From Pseudomonas frederiksbergensis (GTDB lineage: Bacteria; Pseudomonadota; Gammaproteobacteria; Pseudomonadales; Pseudomonadaceae): a stretch of DNA of 64,000 nt. The notes beneath the pieces were generated by a model that searched no databases, was not told the DNA's origin, and saw nothing but the letters and a program-made list of their open reading frames with translations. Of this stretch, positions 58,689 through 64,000 are shown piece after piece. Both the position numbers and the translations under genes were made by a program. How positions within the stretch are numbered: the stretch's first letter is position 1; each line of letters starts with the position of its first letter. The stretch spans positions 268,281 through 332,280 of the forward strand of contig NZ_MOBR01000006.1 in assembly GCF_003732705.1 (NCBI RefSeq), read 5' to 3'.

Positions 58689-59582
58689 ATGGATTTTCCA
58701 AAAAGTGTTCCCAGCGCCGGACTGGTCAATGGCAAGTTTGCAGATGAAAACCCGCTTTCCGGAACACCCGGTTCGTTGATTCCCGCAACTTGGGGTAATG
58801 GTGTCACGCAGGAAATTCTGAGTGTCGTTCAGGCGGCGGGTTTTACGCCCGATGAGGCGTCTCAGACTCAATTGCTCGCGGCATTGCGCAGTCCGGCGCT
58901 GTTTTTGACGGCGCCGCAATTTGATGCGGGACGGTCAGCGGCAACTTCCGAATTCGTCCAGCGAGCGCTGGGTAACTATGCAAGTTCTCGTGGAATATCC
59001 GCAGTGACACAGTTGACCGTCGCGGATGTGGGAACGGCTATCGGACTGGGCGGCAACGTCGCTTATACGGTGACCCTGCCGGACGCGACGACGGTTCCGA
59101 ACGGGGCAACGATCAGCCTGCATTGCCGCAACAGCGCCGCCGTTACCATTGCCAGTAAAACCGGTTCACAGGTCAGCCCCCAAGGGGCCTTTCTCAGTTC
59201 AATGGTGATGAACTCGGGTGAAAGTGCGCACTTTGTCCGGGAGTCAGGTATCTGGGCGGTTTATGGCACAGCCAGCCTGAAATATGCCGCGTCGTTCTCC
59301 GGTGTGGTGGGTACTCCCGGTTACCAGAAGTACCCCAGCGGCAATATTGATCAATGGGGTTACGGTACGACGGATGCCAATGGTGAGATTTATGTGACGT
59401 TTCTCACTGCGTTTCCAACAGCCTTTTCTTCCATTGTTGCCAACCATGTGGGGGGTGAAGGGGCCGCGGTCATCTTGTACGCGGGCAGCGCCACAAAAAC
59501 GGGCTGCCGCTTGAGAGTCCGAGACATGAACGGCGGATCAGCCGGCGGATGGGGCGTTTATTACTTTGCCAAGGGTTATTGA
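58689..59582 (+). CDS. Tail fiber 3 of module B
   Basis: The 297-residue fiber has the shared anchor (MDFPKSVPSAGLVNGKFADE, then NPLSGTPGSLIPATWGNGVTQ). Its middle (about 110-200) resembles a block of the module A fiber with TLPDATTVPNGATISL and ESAHFVRESGIWAVYG, and its tip is the GYQKYPSGNIDQWGYG type. This suggests domain exchange between modules A and B. Confidence 0.88.
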   Translation: MDFPKSVPSAGLVNGKFADENPLSGTPGSLIPATWGNGVTQEILSVVQAAGFTPDEASQTQLLAALRSPALFLTAPQFDAGRSAATSEFVQRALGNYASSRGISAVTQLTVADVGTAIGLGGNVAYTVTLPDATTVPNGATISLHCRNSAAVTIASKTGSQVSPQGAFLSSMVMNSGESAHFVRESGIWAVYGTASLKYAASFSGVVGTPGYQKYPSGNIDQWGYGTTDANGEIYVTFLTAFPTAFSSIVANHVGGEGAAVILYAGSATKTGCRLRVRDMNGGSAGGWGVYYFAKGY

Positions 59583-60029
59583 ATGAACGAGTTCAATGTT
59601 TTGTTTAGTGCAAGTACCTGTGGCGTTTATGTGCCAGGGATCAATAGTTCGGATATTCCAGCGGATGTCATTGAAATCCCTCGGGCGTACTGGATATCCC
59701 TGCTTCAAGAATTGGCCGTCACTGCAAAGATGATTTCCGTACGTGCCGATAACGGCTATCCCGTTCTTGTCGATACACCGCCCCTGGCGCCGGAAGAAGC
59801 CGAGAATATCGAGCGCATCTGGCGTGACGCACAACTGTTAGTGACGGACAGCATGGTCGCTCGTGATCGCGATGAACTGGAGGATGGCGGCGGTACGACA
59901 TTGACCACCGATCAATATGCCGAATTGCAAGCCTATCGGCGGGCGCTTCGGGATTGGCCGCAAAACTCATTCTTCCCCTTTACCGAACATCGACCCGGCA
60001 CACCGAAAGGGTTGCTCGGGTTTCTCTGA
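59583..60029 (+). CDS. Tail fiber 3 chaperone (Phage_tail_APC-like)
   Basis: The 148-residue protein shares RDELEDGGGTTLTTDQYAEL and AYRRALRDWP with the module A chaperone at 37442. It starts directly after the fiber 3 stop. The pairing of related fibers (A and 3) with related chaperones fits exchange of a whole cassette. Confidence 0.85.
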   Translation: MNEFNVLFSASTCGVYVPGINSSDIPADVIEIPRAYWISLLQELAVTAKMISVRADNGYPVLVDTPPLAPEEAENIERIWRDAQLLVTDSMVARDRDELEDGGGTTLTTDQYAELQAYRRALRDWPQNSFFPFTEHRPGTPKGLLGFL

Positions 60030-60135
60030 TACGACGCTTTCGTTTTCGCTGCTGATGCCATAGGGACTCTGACGTTCTTGAACGTGACAGAGCGCAGGAA
60101 TGTGGATATCGATAAATGATAGAGGACAGTAAGAG

Positions 60136-61344
60136 ATGGACTATCCAAACAGTGTTCCCAGTGCCGGCCTGGTCAACGGGCGCTTTGTGGATGAAGATCC
60201 GATGGCGGGTACGCCAGGCTCCTTGATTCCGGCAAGTTGGGGCAATGGCGTCACCGAAGAAATTCGCAACGCCATCACCGAAGCCGGACTGACGCCAAAG
60301 GAAGATCGTAATGACCAACTTGCAACGGCGATCAGGCAGCTATCGAAACCGGATCCGCTGCAAAATTTCCCCGCGCAGGTTTATCGGAAAAATGTGCTGA
60401 TCAACGGTGGCTTTGATATCTGGCAACGCGGATCCTCAAACATCGGGCCTAACATCGGAGGCTTTATCGCTGATCGGTTTCGTTGTGACTGGAACGGCAA
60501 TGCGGGTGTGAACATCACCCAGCAAAACTTTGTTTTAGGCCAGACCGAAGTGCCTAATGAGCCGCGGCACTTTCTTCGATGGCAGCAAGTGACCGCTGGT
60601 ACGGGTGCAACGGTTCACAAAATATCCCAGGCTATTGAGTCGGTCAGAACCTTGGCCGGTAAAGTTGCCACTGTTACGTTTTGGGCCAAGTCGGATGCAG
60701 CGCGTCCACTCAAGGTTTCCATTACGCAATACTTTGGGCCGAGCGGGTCGGCGTCGGTCGACAATACCGTGGGTAACTTCCAACTGACCACGTCGTGGGC
60801 CAGGTACACGGCTACCTTCCAGGTTCCATCATTGGCCGGAAAGATGTTGGGGAACGTGAACAATGATTACCTGCGGCTGGCCTTCGATTTGCCGTTAAAC
60901 GTTTTGCAGACCGTGGACCTTGCTCAAATTCAACTTGAAGAAGGCCCGGTTTCCACACCGTTCGAATATCTGTCTATTCCACAGCAACTGATCGATTGTC
61001 AGCGCTACTTCGAAAAGTCATTCAATGCCGGGATTTTGCTTCAGGCGGGTAATGGCACCACTACTTGTCAGGCAACGTTCACTCAGATTTCAGCCGCTAA
61101 CAGCGGGCAGTATGGGATGACTATTCCTTTTCTGGTGCAGAAAAGAGCGCAGGCAACTATTGCGATGTTTTCTCCTGGGGACAACAGCAATCAGGTCTGG
61201 AACCAGTCAATGGCCAAAGCCTGTACGGGAACGACCGTCCAGGGCCTGACCAATCGCAATATCGCCTTTGCCACAGTGACCGCTGTTGGCAGTGTGCCCG
61301 GGCATACCTTGCAACTGGAATGGACCGCGGACGCAGAATTATAG
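60136..61344 (+). CDS. Tail fiber 4 of module B
   Basis: The 402-residue fiber has the shared anchor (MDYPNSVPSAGLVNGRFVDE, then DPMAGTPGSLIPASWGNGVTE). From residue about 88 it carries NVLINGGFDIWQRGSSNIGP and a jelly-roll carbohydrate-binding-like domain to about 285, then a C-terminal tip. It is followed by a very short reading frame instead of a full chaperone. Confidence 0.86.
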   Translation: MDYPNSVPSAGLVNGRFVDEDPMAGTPGSLIPASWGNGVTEEIRNAITEAGLTPKEDRNDQLATAIRQLSKPDPLQNFPAQVYRKNVLINGGFDIWQRGSSNIGPNIGGFIADRFRCDWNGNAGVNITQQNFVLGQTEVPNEPRHFLRWQQVTAGTGATVHKISQAIESVRTLAGKVATVTFWAKSDAARPLKVSITQYFGPSGSASVDNTVGNFQLTTSWARYTATFQVPSLAGKMLGNVNNDYLRLAFDLPLNVLQTVDLAQIQLEEGPVSTPFEYLSIPQQLIDCQRYFEKSFNAGILLQAGNGTTTCQATFTQISAANSGQYGMTIPFLVQKRAQATIAMFSPGDNSNQVWNQSMAKACTGTTVQGLTNRNIAFATVTAVGSVPGHTLQLEWTADAEL

Positions 61345-61356
61345 GAAGCAAAAAAT

Positions 61357-61554
61357 ATGAGTTATCAATCGACCATTAATGGCGTTTATCGCCTTTCTGA
61401 TCTGGCCTTTGTTCCTTCGGACCCTGCCAATCGAGACTGGCTCGAATACCTTGACTGGGTGGCGTTGGGGGGTGAAACCTTGCCATTAGACTCGCCGCCG
61501 GAGAACAAGGTATCCGGTCAAGGGGTCTTCGCTTTTCTAAAGCGGATTGTTTAA
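61357..61554 (+). CDS. Short protein after fiber 4, possibly a reduced chaperone
   Basis: The 65-residue protein (VYRLSDLAFVPSDPANRDWL and EYLDWVALGG) lies 12 bases after fiber 4. Its WLEYLDWVALGGETLP pattern resembles the N-terminal part of fiber-assembly proteins. It may be a truncated or minimal chaperone. I do not recognise it firmly. Confidence 0.55.
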   Translation: MSYQSTINGVYRLSDLAFVPSDPANRDWLEYLDWVALGGETLPLDSPPENKVSGQGVFAFLKRIV

Positions 61555-61573
61555 TAAATTCAGCGGCGATCGT

Positions 61574-62137
61574 ATGAATGTCACTACGCAGCAACTCCAA
61601 AACATAATGCCCAACGCCCGCTCCCAAGCGGGCGTTTTCATTTCCGCCCTCAACTCCGCCATGACCCACCGCAACATCAACACCCCGAAACGCATCGCCG
61701 CGTTCCTCGCGCAAGTCGGCCATGAATCCGGGCAATTGCAGTACGTACGTGAACTCGGCAACAACCAATACTTGAGTAAATACGACACCGGCACCCTGGC
61801 CTTGCGTCTGGGCAACACACCAGAAGCCGACGGTGATGGTCAGAAATACCGCGGTCGTGGGCTGATCCAGATTACCGGTCGGAGTAATTACCGAGAGTGC
61901 AGCCTCGGCCTGTTTGGCGATGAGCGTTTGCTTTCATTGCCTGAATTGCTGGAACAACCGCAGTGGGCCGCAGAGTCCGCCGCCTGGTTCTGGGAGCAGA
62001 ACGGCCTGAATGAACTGGCCGATCGTGACCAGTTCAACAGCATCACCCGGCGGATCAACGGTGGTCTGAACGGGCTCGAGGATCGGCTGCAAATCTGGGC
62101 GCGGGCGAGGGCGGTGCTATGTCAGCCTTCGGTCTGA
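61574..62137 (+). CDS. Endolysin (GH19 chitinase-like muramidase)
   Basis: The 187-residue enzyme has FLAQVGHESGQLQYVRELGN, KYRGRGLIQITGRSNYREC and AAWFWEQNGLNELAD, the GH19/chitinase-like lysozyme signature of Pseudomonas tailocin endolysins. The two catalytic Glu candidates are in GHESG and REL. It has no signal peptide, so it needs the holin at 31986. It overlaps the Rz gene by 19 bases and serves both tail modules. Confidence 0.92.
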   Translation: MNVTTQQLQNIMPNARSQAGVFISALNSAMTHRNINTPKRIAAFLAQVGHESGQLQYVRELGNNQYLSKYDTGTLALRLGNTPEADGDGQKYRGRGLIQITGRSNYRECSLGLFGDERLLSLPELLEQPQWAAESAAWFWEQNGLNELADRDQFNSITRRINGGLNGLEDRLQIWARARAVLCQPSV

Positions 62138-62637
62138 TTTCCTGGCGGCTGATGGGCATCGTTGTATTGGCCGGTTTTTCGGCGGTACTGGCCTGGCACG
62201 TTCAGGACTGGCGTTATGCCCGGCAACTGGCGGAACAGGCCCGGTTGCAGGCCGAGACGCTGAATCAGCTGACCCAGGCTGCCGCGACGCAACAACAAGC
62301 CGAGCAGGACAAGCGTCTGGCCCTGGAACAACGGTTGTCGGCCAGTGAACAAATCCATTATCGAGCGCTTAACGATGCCCAACGTGATCAAGGTCGCTTG
62401 CGCGATCGTCTTGCCACTGCTGATGTGCGCCTGTCAGTCCTCCTCGATGCCAATGACGTTGCCGCCACCTGTGCAATGCCAGCCGCCTCCGGCACCGGCG
62501 GCGTGGATCATGGCGCCCCAAGAGCCCGACTTGACCCGGCGCATGCTCAACGAATTATCGCCATCACCGACGCCGGCGACCGCGGACTGATTGCCTTGCA
62601 GGCCTGTCAGGCTTATATCAAGGCCCTGGCTCGCTAA
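62119..62637 (+). CDS. i-spanin Rz
   Basis: The 172-residue protein has an N-terminal membrane anchor (LMGIVVLAGFSAVLAW, about 11-26) and a long Gln/Glu/Arg-rich periplasmic coiled coil (about 30-110). It is the inner-membrane spanin, working with the Rz1 lipoprotein encoded within it to fuse inner and outer membranes at lysis. Confidence 0.92.
   Translation: MSAFGLISWRLMGIVVLAGFSAVLAWHVQDWRYARQLAEQARLQAETLNQLTQAAATQQQAEQDKRLALEQRLSASEQIHYRALNDAQRDQGRLRDRLATADVRLSVLLDANDVAATCAMPAASGTGGVDHGAPRARLDPAHAQRIIAITDAGDRGLIALQACQAYIKALAR
62375..62590 (+). CDS. o-spanin Rz1 (lipoprotein), nested inside Rz
   Basis: The 71-residue protein is read in the +1 frame relative to Rz and lies entirely inside it. 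A signal peptide (VIKVACAIVLPLLMCAC) gives a lipobox with Cys20, followed by a Pro-rich outer-membrane part (TLPPPVQCQPPPAPAAW). ATG 62375 is preferred over a GTG at 62345. Nested Rz1 in Rz is the classical lambda arrangement. Confidence 0.87.
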   Translation: MPNVIKVACAIVLPLLMCACQSSSMPMTLPPPVQCQPPPAPAAWIMAPQEPDLTRRMLNELSPSPTPATAD

Positions 62638-62716
62638 CATTTTGATCGAACCTGTGTCTTGCAAGCGTGATGTGCTCGTGTACGGTGGTTCCATTCAGCC
62701 CGATCAGGAGAGGACC

Positions 62717-63217
62717 GTGAAAGAAATCACCCAGCTGGCCGCTGAACTTGGCAGACGCATGCAGGTTCTCAATGCCCACGTGACGACCGCCGAGTCTTGC
62801 ACCGGTGGCGGGATCGCCGAGGCGATCACCCGTATTCCCGGGAGTTCGGCGTGGTTTGAGGCCGGCTATGTGACGTATTCCAACCGCCAGAAAACCTTGC
62901 AACTGAATGTGCCCGAGGGGTTGTTCGAGACGGTGGGGGCGGTCAGTCGCGAGGTGGTGGAGGCCATGGTTCGTGGCGCGCAGGATAAAAGCCATGCGCA
63001 GTTTGCCGTGGCGGTCAGCGGTGTCGCAGGGCCGGATGGCGGTTCTGCGAGCAAGCCGGTGGGCACGGTCTGGCTGGCCTGGGGCGTCGGCGAAGCGGTG
63101 TTCAGCGAGGTCCAGCACTTCCCCGGCAACCGCGATGAGGTCCGCCGACAAACGGTGAAGGCCGCGCTAGAGGGGCTGCTGCGCCATGCCGCTGGAGAAA
63201 TCTCAAATCAGGGGTAG
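62717..63217 (+). CDS. cinA: CinA-type nicotinamide-nucleotide amidohydrolase (PncC)
   Basis: The 166-residue protein is the CinA C-terminal (PncC) domain alone, deamidating nicotinamide mononucleotide for NAD recycling. [31 protein letters not shown] and [19 protein letters not shown] are diagnostic. The start GTG 62717 follows AGGAGAGG; upstream sequence belongs to the end of the tailocin island. The separate N-terminal CinA domain is normally absent in this gene. recA follows. Confidence 0.94.
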   Translation: MKEITQLAAELGRRMQVLNAHVTTAESCTGGGIAEAITRIPGSSAWFEAGYVTYSNRQKTLQLNVPEGLFETVGAVSREVVEAMVRGAQDKSHAQFAVAVSGVAGPDGGSASKPVGTVWLAWGVGEAVFSEVQHFPGNRDEVRRQTVKAALEGLLRHAAGEISNQG

Positions 63218-63244
63218 GCGATCCTGAATCGCTGTGGAATAATA

Positions 63245-63260
63245 CTGGCTACTTATACAG
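63245..63260. promoter_or_regulatory. LexA (SOS) box of recA
   Basis: CTG-N10-CAG (CTGGCTACTTATACAG) lies 41 bases before the recA ATG. The right half matches the pseudomonad LexA consensus CTGTATAAATATACAG better than the left. It supports DNA-damage induction of recA. Confidence 0.85.
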
Positions 63261-63300
63261 GTGTTGGCCGTCAGGCCTTATTGATTACGTGAGGACTTTA

Positions 63301-64000
63301 ATGGACGACAACAAGAAGAAAGCCTTGGCTGCGGCCCTGGGTCAGATCGAACGTCAATTCGGCAAGGGTGCCGTAATGCGTATGGGCGATCAGGACCGTC
63401 AGGCGATCCCGGCTATCTCCACTGGCTCTCTGGGTCTGGACATCGCGCTCGGCATTGGCGGCCTGCCAAAAGGCCGTATCGTTGAAATCTACGGTCCTGA
63501 ATCTTCCGGTAAAACCACGCTGACACTGTCGGTGATCGCCCAGGCTCAAAAAGCCGGCGCGACCTGCGCATTCGTCGACGCCGAACACGCCCTCGACCCT
63601 GAGTACGCCGGCAAACTGGGCGTCAACGTCGACGACCTGCTGGTTTCCCAGCCGGACACCGGCGAGCAGGCCCTGGAAATCACCGACATGCTGGTGCGCT
63701 CCAACGCGGTTGACGTGATCATCGTCGACTCCGTAGCTGCCCTGGTGCCAAAGGCCGAGATCGAAGGCGAAATGGGTGACATGCACGTGGGCCTGCAAGC
63801 CCGCCTGATGTCCCAGGCGCTGCGTAAGATCACCGGTAACATCAAGAACGCCAACTGCCTGGTTATCTTCATCAACCAGATCCGTATGAAAATCGGCGTG
63901 ATGTTCGGCAGCCCGGAAACCACCACCGGTGGTAACGCGCTGAAGTTCTACGCTTCGGTTCGTCTGGATATCCGTCGTACAGGTGCGGTGAAGGAAGGTG
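63301..64000 (+). CDS. recA: Recombinase RecA (partial, runs off the window)
   Basis: The first 233 residues are present. [12 protein letters not shown] is the Walker [20 protein letters not shown] contains Walker B, and [35 protein letters not shown] is conserved. RecA catalyses strand exchange and stimulates self-cleavage of LexA and of S24 repressors such as the one at 29850. The start follows GAGGA. The gene is on the right flank of the tailocin island. Confidence 0.98.
   Translation, partial: MDDNKKKALAAALGQIERQFGKGAVMRMGDQDRQAIPAISTGSLGLDIALGIGGLPKGRIVEIYGPESSGKTTLTLSVIAQAQKAGATCAFVDAEHALDPEYAGKLGVNVDDLLVSQPDTGEQALEITDMLVRSNAVDVIIVDSVAALVPKAEIEGEMGDMHVGLQARLMSQALRKITGNIKNANCLVIFINQIRMKIGVMFGSPETTTGGNALKFYASVRLDIRRTGAVKEG

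Noticed and set aside
28415-62637. Complete prophage
   Set aside because: No integrase, replication, terminase, portal or capsid genes in 34 kb; only tail, lysis and control genes are present.

Overview
The window is chromosomal DNA of a Pseudomonas of the fluorescens group. The housekeeping order skp-lpxD-fabZ-lpxA-lpxB-rnhB-dnaE-accA-tilS-pyrG-kdsA-eno-ftsB-ispD, gfnR/adhC-fghA, ispF-truD-surE-pcm-nlpD-rpoS-rsmZ-fdxA-mutS and cinA-recA is the order known from P. aeruginosa and relatives. The many REP/REPIN palindromes with a GTGGGAGCGAGC core are typical of fluorescent pseudomonads.

Positions 1-28127 are core genome: outer-membrane biogenesis and lipid A synthesis, replication and nucleotide genes, isoprenoid genes, glutathione-dependent formaldehyde detoxification, and the stationary-phase block. 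In that block nlpD carries a PsrA-type palindrome where the rpoS promoter is expected. The small RNA rsmZ, with a GacA box upstream, lies between rpoS and fdxA.

Positions 28128-62640 are an accessory island in the mutS-cinA interval, a known site for R-type tailocins in P. fluorescens-group strains. It starts with a formyltransferase-like gene on the minus strand, then an XRE/S24 repressor, a promoter covered by TGCAT palindromes, a terminated leader, a Com-like zinc-ribbon protein, a secreted DUF642-like protein and a holin. Two contractile tail modules follow. Module A (32374-44509) is P2/R-pyocin-like: V, W, J, I, fiber, chaperone, sheath, tube, E/E', tape measure, U, X, D. Module B (45077-61554) is Mu/SfV-like: terminator, DUF2635, sheath, tube, gp41/42, tape measure, N, P, gp45-48, then four fiber-chaperone cassettes. 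A single endolysin and a nested Rz/Rz1 spanin pair close the island. There are no capsid, terminase, portal, integrase or replication genes, so this reads as a domesticated double tailocin and not a prophage.

Expected logic (inference): DNA damage activates RecA, the S24 repressor cleaves itself, the TGCAT-controlled promoter fires, both particles are assembled and one holin/endolysin/spanin set releases them. Both tail-chaperone genes carry T-TTT-TTN heptamers with a downstream -1 frame, as expected for programmed frameshifting. REPIN arrays and terminator-like hairpins separate the sub-blocks. Positions 62717-64000 return to the core genome with cinA and the first part of recA, which has a LexA box.
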